Shown: positions 51,161-59,952 of the stretch, piece after piece
How the letters are laid out: each line of letters starts with the position of its first letter
Numbering within the stretch: the stretch's first letter is position 1
Source of the DNA: Winogradskyella sp.
Lineage (GTDB): Bacteria > Bacteroidota > Bacteroidia > Flavobacteriales > Flavobacteriaceae
Length of the DNA: 64,000 bases
Assembly (NCBI RefSeq): GCF_013213835.1
Contig: NZ_JABSSU010000004.1
Location: forward strand, 62,001-126,000
Reading direction: 5' to 3'
Notes under the pieces: model-generated
Told to the model about the DNA's origin: nothing
The model's input: the letters and a program-made list of their open reading frames with translations, nothing else
Database searches by the model: none
Translations under genes and position numbers: made by a program

Positions 51161-52066
51161 GCTTATTATTGGAACCAAAAGTAGCAAGACAATAAAAATT
51201 TCTTTGAACCAACGTTCTGAAATGTCTTCGATATAATTAGACATAATTATAGAGAACGGCGCAAATAAAAATACAAACTCACTTCCATTTTTGTCCGGTG
51301 CTATAAATGCAATAATAAATGCCGAAATAGCCGCAAAAAACACAATAAAATAGGACGGTTTTAACCTTTTATTTTTATCTGAAAGGTTATTTAAATAATA
51401 AATAGAGGTCCAAATAAAAGCGACCACTAATACAGTTAATCTTATAATATTCTGTTTGCTATTATAGACAGTAAAATCTAAGCTGTAAGCAAAATCTAGA
51501 TCTGATGACTGAAAATAAGTGTCGAATCTTACAATATTATATGCAAAAAGCAATACTACAACTGTACACGCGCCAATTATGGGCACAATGATATTTTTAA
51601 CATTATTCTGTGAATAGTACATTAGAGCAACAATAACTATTAAGAAAAATAGAGTAGACCAAAGATAAAACAAGGTCGCTAACATTATCCAAAATCCTGC
51701 ATCGAGAAACTTTTTCTTAATTGTGAGGTTAGAGTGTAAACTCAATAGGCGCCTTAACGCAAACAATACCAATAAATTAGCAATAAGCGCATTAGAATGA
51801 TTAAATGCTTCTGGACATACACCAAAAAGTAACCCTAAGGTTAGTATTGCATAAGAATTCTTCTTTGATAGACTGTTTTTAGATACAATAAAGTCTAATA
51901 TAAAAATGAAGAAAAGCGATACTCCTAATTTTAGAAACGTATTTGCTAATTCATTAAAATCAGTTGAAAACGAATTGTAATTAAAGATTACAAAAATCAA
52001 AATCATGTAAGCGGCAACAATAATAAAATTAATTGGCTTAGATTTTCTGAAGATAGTTGTAATCAT
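51149..52066 (-). CDS. DUF6427 polytopic membrane protein
   Basis: 305 residues with about nine membrane helices; starts MITTIFRKSKPINFIIVAAYMIL. Central FGVCPEAFNHSNALIANLLVLFALRRLLSL is reminiscent of DUF6427 proteins of Flavobacteriaceae, found beside upp and purD. Fold similar to polyprenyl-sugar transferases or O-antigen enzymes is possible but not supported by a motif. Function unknown. It ends in the 3' end of upp and begins in the leader region of the divergent small gene. Confidence 0.78.
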   Translation of the reverse strand: MITTIFRKSKPINFIIVAAYMILIFVIFNYNSFSTDFNELANTFLKLGVSLFFIFILDFIVSKNSLSKKNSYAILTLGLLFGVCPEAFNHSNALIANLLVLFALRRLLSLHSNLTIKKKFLDAGFWIMLATLFYLWSTLFFLIVIVALMYYSQNNVKNIIVPIIGACTVVVLLFAYNIVRFDTYFQSSDLDFAYSLDFTVYNSKQNIIRLTVLVVAFIWTSIYYLNNLSDKNKRLKPSYFIVFFAAISAFIIAFIAPDKNGSEFVFLFAPFSIIMSNYIEDISERWFKEIFIVLLLLVPIISLLL

Positions 52067-52093
52067 TGATGGGTCTTTTAATACAGACTACGG

Positions 52094-52123
52094 TTGTATA
52101 TTATTTGCTTTTTTGTACTTTTG
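52094..52123 (+). promoter_or_regulatory. Promoter of the small DUF6341-like gene
   Basis: TTG (52094-52096), 19 bases, TACTTTTG (52116-52123), full consensus ~23 bases before the ATG at 52147; it rules out the in-frame start at 52066. Confidence 0.75.
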
Positions 52124-52146
52124 TTGACGTAAATTTAAATAAAGTT

Positions 52147-52374
52147 ATGAAAGATTTCTTTTACGGAATACAAGATTTATTTGTTGATGTATTATTCGCG
52201 CCACTTGATGCTCTTAGAGCATTAGAATTAGAGAACTGGTTTGCTGCAAACATGTTCTCATGGATTTTTATGGCTATTGGTTTTGTAGCATTTGTATATT
52301 GGATGATGCAGTTAGCTAAATTTAACGCTAACAATGAAGAAGATAAGAGTATTTCCTCTCATTCTTATTTATAA
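52147..52374 (+). CDS. Small membrane protein (DUF6341-like)
   Basis: 75 residues from the ATG at 52147. One membrane helix (~37-58, MFSWIFMAIGFVAFVYWMMQL) after an amphipathic N-terminus (FFYGIQDLFVDVLFAPLDALRALEL) and before an acidic, serine-rich tail (NNEEDKSISSHSYL). Proteins of this shape next to DUF6427 and purD are conserved in Flavobacteriaceae, to my recollection. Function unknown; possibly a partner of the divergent DUF6427 protein. The tail overlaps the end of purD by six bases. Confidence 0.75.
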   Translation: MKDFFYGIQDLFVDVLFAPLDALRALELENWFAANMFSWIFMAIGFVAFVYWMMQLAKFNANNEEDKSISSHSYL

Positions 52375-53640
52375 ATCAAAACCAATATCTTTTCGATAAT
52401 ACATCTTATCAAAATGTAGTTTTTCTATGTTTTGGTAAGATTTTTTTATGGCTTCTTGGTATGTTTTTCCGTATGAAGTTACAGCCATAACACGTCCACC
52501 AGAAGTCACTACTTTGTCATCTTGCATTTTTGCACCTGCATGAAACAAAATTGAATCTTCAACATTTTCTATTCCTGTGATTTCTTTTCCCTTTTCGTAA
52601 GCTTCGGGATAACCGCCAGAAACCATCATAATAGTAGTTGCAGCGCGCTCATCTATTTCTATATCTACCTCAGCAAGTGTTTGGTTTGCCATAGCTTGAA
52701 AAATTTCAACCAAATCAGACTTTAATCTTGGTAGAACAACTTCAGTCTCTGGATCACCCATTCTTACATTATATTCAATCACTTTAGGGTCATCTCCTAC
52801 TTTGATTAAACCTATAAAAATGAATCCTACATAAGGTAAATTGTCTTTCTTTAAACCTTCAACAGTCGGCTTTACGATTCTAGTTTCAATTTTATCTAAA
52901 AACTCTTGTGTGGCAAAAGGTACTGGTGATACTGCGCCCATTCCACCAGTATTTAATCCAGTATCTCCTTCACCAATACGTTTGTAATCCTTTGCAGTAG
53001 GAAGAATTTTATAGTCTTTACCGTCAGTTAATACAAAACAGCTTAATTCAATACCGTCTAAAAACTCTTCAATCACAACTTTGGTACTCGCATCACCAAA
53101 TTTGGCATCAACCAACATGTTTTTAAGTTCAGTTTTTGCTTCTGCTAAATCGTTAAGGATTAAAACACCTTTTCCGGCCGCTAATCCATCTGCTTTTAAT
53201 ACATATGGTGGTTGTAATGTTTCTAAAAACTTATAACCATCTTCAACATTATCTTTTGTAAAACTTTCATATGCTGCAGTTGGAATATTATGACGCATCA
53301 TAAATTCTTTTGCAAACTCTTTACTCCCTTCTAACTCGGCAGCCGCTTGTTCAGGTCCTATTACAGACACATATTTTAGTTCTTCATCATTTAAAAAGAA
53401 ATCATGAACACCTTGTACCAATGGGTCTTCTGGTCCAACAACAACCAATTGAATGTCATTTTTTAGTACAACGTTCTTTATTTCAACAAAATCGGTAACT
53501 GAAATATTCAAGTTTTCAGCAATAGCATCTGTTCCTGAATTTCCAGGTGCAACAAACAGTTTATTACAATGTTGACTTTGTGCAATTTTCCAAGCAAATG
53601 TGTGTTCTCTTCCTCCAGATCCTAGTACTAAAATATTCAT
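52369..53640 (-). CDS. purD: Phosphoribosylamine-glycine ligase
   Basis: 423 residues from the ATG at 53640 (MNILVLGSGGREHTFAWKI), seven codons inside the longer open frame. The ATP-grasp domain carries YVLKADGLAAGKGVLI (~130-145), VVIEEFLDGIELSCF, and GFIFIGLIKV...YNVRMGDPETEVVLPRL. It catalyses the second step of purine synthesis, joining glycine to phosphoribosylamine. Single gene with its own promoter. Confidence 0.98.
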   Translation of the reverse strand: MNILVLGSGGREHTFAWKIAQSQHCNKLFVAPGNSGTDAIAENLNISVTDFVEIKNVVLKNDIQLVVVGPEDPLVQGVHDFFLNDEELKYVSVIGPEQAAAELEGSKEFAKEFMMRHNIPTAAYESFTKDNVEDGYKFLETLQPPYVLKADGLAAGKGVLILNDLAEAKTELKNMLVDAKFGDASTKVVIEEFLDGIELSCFVLTDGKDYKILPTAKDYKRIGEGDTGLNTGGMGAVSPVPFATQEFLDKIETRIVKPTVEGLKKDNLPYVGFIFIGLIKVGDDPKVIEYNVRMGDPETEVVLPRLKSDLVEIFQAMANQTLAEVDIEIDERAATTIMMVSGGYPEAYEKGKEITGIENVEDSILFHAGAKMQDDKVVTSGGRVMAVTSYGKTYQEAIKKSYQNIEKLHFDKMYYRKDIGFDL

Positions 53641-53658
53641 GGTTAAATTTTGTTTGCG

Positions 53659-53690
53659 CAAAAATAGTTGGTTTTAAATTTAAAAAGCAA
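53659..53690 (-). promoter_or_regulatory. purD promoter
   Basis: Minus-strand TTG (53690-53688), 21 bases, TATTTTTG (53666-53659), ending 19 bases before the ATG. Supports the start at 53640. No purine riboswitch is visible. Confidence 0.7.
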
Positions 53691-53724
53691 TTATTTTACA
53701 TAAACCTTATTTGTTAGATATAGC

Positions 53725-55038
53725 TTGAATTTATTCGATTTTTCTTTAAAAGTAAACGGCTTTGATATTGATAAAGCAAAATCTACTTTATCTCAAATTC
53801 AAAAATTGAATTATGATGACTTTAGCACTTATCTCGAAACTCAAAAAAAGGTTATAGTAAACTATCATTTAGAGCATAATCCGTTTTATAAATCCTTTGG
53901 TAAAGATATAAATGTTGATGATTGGAATTCTGTTCCAGTAATGACTAAACGTCATTTGCAACAAACTATAGAACATCGCTTAAGCGAAGGTTACTCGACG
54001 AAAAATGTTTATTTAAATAAAACTTCAGGTAGTTCTGGTGACCCATTCATTTTCGCAAAAGACAAATGGTGTCATGCTATGACTTGGGCAGAAATTATGA
54101 ATCGGTTTTCATGGTATGGTATCGATTTTAACACCTCAAAGCAAGCGCGTTTTTATGGTATTCCGTTAGATAAAAAAGGCTATTACAAAGAGCGACTAAA
54201 AGATTGGTTTAGTAATCGTTATCGGTTTTCGGTGTTTGATTTGAGTGATGTCGCTTTTGAAACTGCTCTTAAAAAGTTTGAAAAGACTTCTTTTGAATTT
54301 ATCAATGGATATACAAGTCCGATAGTTCAATTTGCAAAGTTCCTGAAGCGAAAAAATATTGTTTTGACTTCTGTTTGTCCGAGTTTAAAGGTTTGTATTG
54401 TGACTTCGGAAATGCTTTTTGAAGATGATAAACTTCTCATGCAAACGTATTTTGGTGTGCCTGTGGTGAACGAATATGGTGCTTCTGAACTAGATTTAAT
54501 TGCTTTTGAAAACACAAATGATGAATGGCAAGTTAATAGTGAAACACTTCTGGTTGAGGTTTTAGATAAGAATGATAATGTCTTGTCGTATGGTGAAGAA
54601 GGACGAATTGTAATTACCTCTTTTTATAACAAAGCACATCCGTTTATTAGGTACGATATTGGTGATATTGGTGTCTTGTCTAAAGAAAGTACAACTAGAA
54701 AACCTATACTAAAACAACTCACCGGAAGAACCAATGATATTGCATTGTTGCCAAGCGGAAAAAAAGCTGCTGGTTTAACCTTTTATTACATCACAAAAAG
54801 TGTTATTGAGAATGATGGTAATGTTAGTGAATTTATTATTGAACAATTAGCATTAGACCTTTTTAAAATCATCTATATAAGTAAAGAACCTCTACCTGAA
54901 TCTCAAGAAGCATTTATTACTTCTGAAATGGAAAACTACCTAGAACCTGGAATAAAAGTTAAGTTTGAACGCGTCAAACAACTACAACGAACTAAAGCAG
55001 GAAAATTGAAGCAGTTTGTATCTAAGATATCTTCTTAA
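53725..55038 (+). CDS. CapK/PaaK-like adenylate-forming ligase
   Basis: 437 residues from a TTG start; no in-frame ATG precedes the conserved region. Adenylation signature NKTSGSSGDPFIFAKD (~97-112), EYGASELDLIAFE (~250) and a late RYDIGDIG motif (~308) fit the phenylacetate-CoA ligase/CapK superfamily. CapK-like members near polysaccharide genes are implicated in capsule or exopolysaccharide decoration rather than in phenylacetate breakdown. It converges on the polysaccharide cluster: its last 17 bases overlap the GT2 gene. Substrate unknown. Confidence 0.84.
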   Translation: MNLFDFSLKVNGFDIDKAKSTLSQIQKLNYDDFSTYLETQKKVIVNYHLEHNPFYKSFGKDINVDDWNSVPVMTKRHLQQTIEHRLSEGYSTKNVYLNKTSGSSGDPFIFAKDKWCHAMTWAEIMNRFSWYGIDFNTSKQARFYGIPLDKKGYYKERLKDWFSNRYRFSVFDLSDVAFETALKKFEKTSFEFINGYTSPIVQFAKFLKRKNIVLTSVCPSLKVCIVTSEMLFEDDKLLMQTYFGVPVVNEYGASELDLIAFENTNDEWQVNSETLLVEVLDKNDNVLSYGEEGRIVITSFYNKAHPFIRYDIGDIGVLSKESTTRKPILKQLTGRTNDIALLPSGKKAAGLTFYYITKSVIENDGNVSEFIIEQLALDLFKIIYISKEPLPESQEAFITSEMENYLEPGIKVKFERVKQLQRTKAGKLKQFVSKISS

Positions 55039-55789
55039 TGCGTCTTCTTTTCACTATTAAATGCTCATAAAGGAACAAAATCATGTAAAAACATGATTTT
55101 ATCATAGAAAACCCTAAACCCTTTCTGTAGGCTTTATAATTGTGTTTAATAAGTTTAACCTTATTTGATGACAATGAATCTTCAGAATTTCGATAATAAG
55201 CTAATGTATCTTGAAGTCCAACAGCTGGTTTACCACTTCTTTTAATGGCTTCTAACCATAATAGCCAATCTTGTCTTTTCTTTAAGTTTTTGGTAAAGAT
55301 TTTTCCAAGCTTTTTAGCATTATATATTCCTGTTAGATTTCCGATATAATTGGCTTTTAATAGCTTTTTGTAGGTCAAGGATTCTAAAGCATTCACTTTT
55401 ATATTGAGTGGATTCCCTTTGGTGTCAATCCATTCGTAACTACTGAAACAAACATCAGCTTTTTTTAGAGCCTCTAGTTGCAGTTCTAGTTTGTTTGGCA
55501 ACCATAAGTCGTCGGCATCTAAAAAAGCGATGAAATCGCCTTTTGCCCTCTTTGTGCCAAAATTTCTTGCCACAGCAGCACCTTCGTTTTTATTATTTTT
55601 AAAAACCCTTATTCTTGGGTCTTTACTTGCTTCTTGTTTAGCAATTTCAAAAGTATTGTCTGAAGAAGAATCGTCAACTAGAAGTAGTTCCCAATTAGAA
55701 TAGGTTTGATTGATTACACTTTTTATGGTTTTATTAATAACAACTTGGTTATTGTACATTGGTGTTATTATGGAAACAAGAGGATTCAT
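55022..55789 (-). CDS. Glycosyltransferase family 2
   Basis: 255 residues. GT-A start VSIITPMYNNQVVINKTIKSV, nucleotide-binding VDDSSSDNT, and the DXD motif in FLDADDLW (~86-93). The C-terminal basic stretch (IVKRRRIKK) may aid membrane contact. It transfers a sugar from a nucleotide donor during repeat-unit assembly. Last gene of the cluster in this direction; the 3' end overlaps the CapK-like gene. Confidence 0.93.
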   Translation of the reverse strand: MNPLVSIITPMYNNQVVINKTIKSVINQTYSNWELLLVDDSSSDNTFEIAKQEASKDPRIRVFKNNKNEGAAVARNFGTKRAKGDFIAFLDADDLWLPNKLELQLEALKKADVCFSSYEWIDTKGNPLNIKVNALESLTYKKLLKANYIGNLTGIYNAKKLGKIFTKNLKKRQDWLLWLEAIKRSGKPAVGLQDTLAYYRNSEDSLSSNKVKLIKHNYKAYRKGLGFSMIKSCFYMILFLYEHLIVKRRRIKKIS

Positions 55790-55792
55790 AAC

Positions 55793-57199
55793 TTAATAGG
55801 CTTTATCCTCACCTTTTACAATATTGATAAAGGTTTGAAATATGATTTTTACATCTAATAAAAGTGACCAGTTTTCGATGTAGAAAATATCATATTTCAC
55901 GCGCCCAATAATATCCTTATCACTTTGCACCTCACCTCTATATCCACTGACTTGGGCTAATCCGGTAATACCAGGTTTCACGTTGTGACGTTGTATAAAG
56001 CTATATTTATTAATTTTTTTTGAATAGATGTCAGTATACATCGACATATGTGGTCTTGGACCTACAACACTCATTTCACCTCTTAAAACATTAAAAAATT
56101 GGGGTAATTCGTCCATGCTTGTTTTTCTCAAAAACTTACCAACTAAGGTCACTCTTTGGTCGCCAGGCTTCACATAAGATTCGTGATCTTTTTGATCCTC
56201 CATTTTTAATGACCTAAATTTATAACAATAAAAAACCTTATAATCAATTCCTGTTCTCTCTTGTTTATAAAATAAAGGGCCTTTGGAATCTATTTTTGTA
56301 ATAATAAATAGAATTGGTGTTACCCAAGATAACACAAAACAAATTACGAAAAGAGAAAAAATAATATCGAAGCATCTTTTTATTGCCTTATTGATGTCGT
56401 CATTTAACGAGGCTCTCTGTATAGATAAAACAGGTAACACCCCAAAATAGTCTGCTTTAAGTTTCTTAGTTACAATTTCTGCATCTTTTGGTATAAACTT
56501 TATATTACTATGATTGATACTTGCATACTTCACAAGTTCATTGAGTTGCTTTTCGGTTAACTCATCAATAGCGCAAAAAATTTCATCAATAAAGGTGGCA
56601 TTTTTAAGATATTCGAAGCAGTCTTTCAATGGTTTTGTTCCAAAAGCTGAATCACAGAAAACTTCATTTATTTTATAACCTAATTCTTTTTTATCCGTAA
56701 TAATGGCCTTAAAGTTTTGAACACTTTTACCACACCCGATGATTACCACATTTCTTACGTTGCCTTTAAAATAAGATCTAAATGCCTTTAAAATGTAATA
56801 ACTAAGAATCTTTCCAAATCCAATGGCAATAAAACAGATTACCAGATACCTTAAAGTGGTAAATGCTGATAAATCTATACTTCTGAATACACCAATAAAA
56901 CCATAAATTATTATGGTATAAACAAAGAATTGCTTAATAACAAGCGAAAGAATGTTTAATAAAGAAGTGTATCTGTAAACCTTATAAAACCTAACAAAAA
57001 ACGTGGATAGTAACCAAAAGCAAGAAGAATAAATAAAATATATTAAATGTTTATTCTTAAAAAATGGATCTGTAATAAAGTAAATTTCAGCATCACCAAA
57101 ATCCAATAAATAGTAAGCAAAAACGTTAATTATGATAATATCATAAATAGTCAAGGCTGGTCTTATCAACCAAGAAAATCGACCTCTTCGGAATTCCAT
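55793..57199 (-). CDS. Polyprenyl glycosylphosphotransferase (WcaJ/WbaP-like), copy 1
   Basis: 468 residues. Four to five N-terminal membrane helices, a Rossmann-like CoA-binding middle domain (NVVIIGCGKSVQNFKAII, ~150), then the C-terminal sugar transferase domain: KRCFDIIFSLFVICFVLSW, KTSMDELPQFFNVLRGEMSVVGPRPHM and GITGLAQVSGYRGE. It attaches the first sugar phosphate to undecaprenyl phosphate, starting exopolysaccharide synthesis. A paralogue lies right upstream, with 52 bases between. Confidence 0.93.
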   Translation of the reverse strand: MEFRRGRFSWLIRPALTIYDIIIINVFAYYLLDFGDAEIYFITDPFFKNKHLIYFIYSSCFWLLSTFFVRFYKVYRYTSLLNILSLVIKQFFVYTIIIYGFIGVFRSIDLSAFTTLRYLVICFIAIGFGKILSYYILKAFRSYFKGNVRNVVIIGCGKSVQNFKAIITDKKELGYKINEVFCDSAFGTKPLKDCFEYLKNATFIDEIFCAIDELTEKQLNELVKYASINHSNIKFIPKDAEIVTKKLKADYFGVLPVLSIQRASLNDDINKAIKRCFDIIFSLFVICFVLSWVTPILFIITKIDSKGPLFYKQERTGIDYKVFYCYKFRSLKMEDQKDHESYVKPGDQRVTLVGKFLRKTSMDELPQFFNVLRGEMSVVGPRPHMSMYTDIYSKKINKYSFIQRHNVKPGITGLAQVSGYRGEVQSDKDIIGRVKYDIFYIENWSLLLDVKIIFQTFINIVKGEDKAY

Positions 57200-57251
57200 A
57201 ATTTACATTTTAATTCTAAACGGAAATGAATATATAGTTATACATAATGCT

Positions 57252-58604
57252 CTAATAAGCTTTCTCATCTCCTCTAAACACATTTAAGATAGTGCCAATA
57301 ATTATATTTAAATCTAATAACATAGACCAATTCTCAATGTAAAAAACATCATATTTTGTCCTATTTACTATATCTTGATGTGTTTGAATTTCGCCACGAT
57401 AACCTTTTACTTGGGCTAATCCTGTAACACCTGGTTTTACAAGATGTCTTACCATATACTTGGAAATTTTTGTGGCATAAATTTCATTTTGTCGCCATAA
57501 ATGTGGCCTAGGACCAACTACAGACATGCTTCCAAACAATACATTAAAAAACTGCGGTAATTCATCAATGCTTGTACGTCTAATGAACTTTCCTATTTTA
57601 GTTACTCTAGAGTCCCCTTTTGTTGCAGATAATTCAGTATCGGTATTTAAAGTCATAGATCTAAATTTATAACATCCAAATCCCTTTTCTTTTATTCCTG
57701 GTCTATCTTGTCTAAAGAAAATTGGACCTTTACTTTCGAGCATAATCAAAATTCCTAAAATAGGTATTAACCAAGATAATATGAAACAGATTATAACCAA
57801 AGAAAAAACAATGTCGAAGACTCTCTTGGTTAATGCATTAAGTTGGTCGTCTAGAGGTATTTGCCTTAGTGATAATACTGGAGTAATATCATAATAATTC
57901 AGTCTGAGGTTCTTAGAATAAATATCCTCTTGTGATGGAATAAACTTAAGGCTTACAACATTATAATCACAAAAATCAATGAATTTCTTTATCTCTGAAC
58001 TACTTAGTTTTTTAAGTGAACAATAAACCTCGTCTATCTCTTCTTTCTTTATAAAATTAAAAATCTTTGAAACGTTTTCTTTTTCGTCTTTTCTCTTTTT
58101 ATCAAAAACACCGCTTAATCTGTAACCATATTCCAACTCATTTTCAAAAAAGCCCTTTAAACGTTCTGTTGAACTATCATCACCAACAATAATTACTTTT
58201 CTAAAATTACTACCTGTAATTATTCTATACTCTCTCAACAATAGGTAAATCAGAATTCGCCATGATATAAAAACAACTAGTAAAACGAATGAAAATTTTA
58301 AAAGTACAGAGTTTTGTATGTCTATTCTATCAAAATATATATAGCTGATAACTAACAATACATAAACAATAATTTGTCTTGTTATTATTGAAATGATTTC
58401 GGTTATTTTGGTATAGCGATATACGTTATAAAAAGAGAAAACTATAGAAAGTGTGATCCAGAAAATTGTGAAATAAATGGTGTCATCGAAATTTGATTGT
58501 AAAAGGTAAATTGAACAACAAGTCACCAATAATAAATCGAATAAATAAATTATCGGTCTAATCCACCTTGAATAACGCCTTTCCTTATGTTGTTTAGATT
58601 GCAA
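57252..58604 (-). CDS. Polyprenyl glycosylphosphotransferase (WcaJ/WbaP-like), copy 2
   Basis: 450 residues from a TTG start; comparison with copy 1 (YSRWIRPIIYLFDLL against FSWLIRPALTIYDII) places the N-terminus correctly. Same domain order: membrane helices, nucleotide-fold middle domain (KVIIVGDDSSTERLKGFF), and C-terminal transferase (FDIVFSLVIICFILSWLIPI; RTSIDELPQFFNVLFGSMSVVGPRPHL; GVTGLAQVKGYRGE). Both copies keep all catalytic motifs, so both may act, perhaps with different first sugars. It follows the O-antigen ligase gene by about 106 bases. Confidence 0.92.
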   Translation of the reverse strand: MQSKQHKERRYSRWIRPIIYLFDLLLVTCCSIYLLQSNFDDTIYFTIFWITLSIVFSFYNVYRYTKITEIISIITRQIIVYVLLVISYIYFDRIDIQNSVLLKFSFVLLVVFISWRILIYLLLREYRIITGSNFRKVIIVGDDSSTERLKGFFENELEYGYRLSGVFDKKRKDEKENVSKIFNFIKKEEIDEVYCSLKKLSSSEIKKFIDFCDYNVVSLKFIPSQEDIYSKNLRLNYYDITPVLSLRQIPLDDQLNALTKRVFDIVFSLVIICFILSWLIPILGILIMLESKGPIFFRQDRPGIKEKGFGCYKFRSMTLNTDTELSATKGDSRVTKIGKFIRRTSIDELPQFFNVLFGSMSVVGPRPHLWRQNEIYATKISKYMVRHLVKPGVTGLAQVKGYRGEIQTHQDIVNRTKYDVFYIENWSMLLDLNIIIGTILNVFRGDEKAY

Positions 58605-58710
58605 GTATTTCCTATTGAAGCATCATTAACGGTCGTAAAAATAGGAATCTTTTTTAGTTTAGTTAAATATTATTCAAATCCTGAAATAATATTTATTATT
58701 AGCATAAGAT

Positions 58711-59952
58711 TTAAATATGTTTTTTAGCGTTGAATGCTTGAAAACCGATGAAAATACAATAAAATATTACAAACAAAAAGAGTCCTCTTTGTCTCCATAA
58801 CACAGCCTCAGTACAAAAGATTAAAGTCATTATTAAACCAAAAGTAATAATTGCAAAATTTGCACTTTTAATTCCTTTAGACAGTAATGCAAAAATCATC
58901 AAGAATAGAATTAATAATCCAATGATTCCCAATTCAGCAACGGTTTGTGCATATTGGTTATGGTAATTATAACTATGAAACCCAGGATAAGTGTTAAAGG
59001 CTTCGTGGCGTTTTTTTATATTTTCTTTAGACGCAAAAAGACCAAATCCTTTAAAAAATATTGCGTCTTCTTCAAGTTGTTCTTTTAAAATTCTTAACTG
59101 CAATAGTCTAATAGAAGTTCCTGTCCAATAGTATGCTTTTCCAAAGATGTCCTTTTCAAAAACTTGATCAATTCTTGTTTTGGTTTCTTCTTCAATTCGA
59201 TTAGACAAAACAATTGTGCCTATGATCATTGTAGAAATTATAACAATTAAAGAAATAAAAATTGTTTGCTTATTAAACCTTTTAAAATTCCTTACAAAAA
59301 GCAATCCTAAACAGATAATATATCCAAATATTAAAGTTTTAGAGGAAAGGAGTAGTAGGAGACCCGAAAAAAATCCTATTTGAACTTTATCAAATTTACT
59401 CTTATTCTCTTTACATATTAAAAGCAATACACCAATTACATAAAATAGTGACACATAAATAGCGTTTAACTCGAGTGGTGACACTAACTCGTGATATGTA
59501 AACACATTTATCTCATTTGAATCTATATATTTGATAGCCGCAGTTATTAGAAAAAAGATGCCTATAAGGAAATTAGAAATGGTGAAAATCTTTAGAACTT
59601 TTAAATACGCTTTAGAATCAAACCTAGCAACGAAGATAAAACCAACAGGCACTAATATGAGTACAAGCAGTCGCCCAAGACCTTTTAATGTCTGTGCTGA
59701 ATCTACTGACCAAAACAATGATAAAACACAAAAGAGGTAAAATAAAATTGGCAGAAACAACCGTTTATCTGCTATTTTAATTGATTTTTTTAAAGTTTTA
59801 TTGATTACAGCATGTCTTACTGAAAGTATAATGAAGGCCCCAACAAATAAACTACTTAAAAAGTAACTCAACAATAGCGTAGATAGGCACAATCCTAATG
59901 GATATGCCAAAAACGCATGAGAATTAATATCAATTCTTTTTAGAGCATTCAT
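58711..59952 (-). CDS. O-antigen ligase-family protein
   Basis: 413 residues with about 11 membrane helices and a large periplasmic loop containing FHSYNYHNQYAQTVAELGIIG (~305-325), the Wzy_C/WaaL motif with its key histidine. It either ligates polymer to lipid A core or polymerises repeat units. Overlaps the DUF1972 gene by 23 bases. A second related protein (62900-64000) is in the same cluster, suggesting one is polymerase and the other ligase. Confidence 0.85.
   Translation of the reverse strand: MNALKRIDINSHAFLAYPLGLCLSTLLLSYFLSSLFVGAFIILSVRHAVINKTLKKSIKIADKRLFLPILFYLFCVLSLFWSVDSAQTLKGLGRLLVLILVPVGFIFVARFDSKAYLKVLKIFTISNFLIGIFFLITAAIKYIDSNEINVFTYHELVSPLELNAIYVSLFYVIGVLLLICKENKSKFDKVQIGFFSGLLLLLSSKTLIFGYIICLGLLFVRNFKRFNKQTIFISLIVIISTMIIGTIVLSNRIEEETKTRIDQVFEKDIFGKAYYWTGTSIRLLQLRILKEQLEEDAIFFKGFGLFASKENIKKRHEAFNTYPGFHSYNYHNQYAQTVAELGIIGLLILFLMIFALLSKGIKSANFAIITFGLIMTLIFCTEAVLWRQRGLFLFVIFYCIFIGFQAFNAKKHI

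Noticed and set aside
52066..52146. Upstream start for the small DUF6341-like gene
   Set aside because: It overlaps a full promoter consensus and adds an unconserved hydrophobic stretch.
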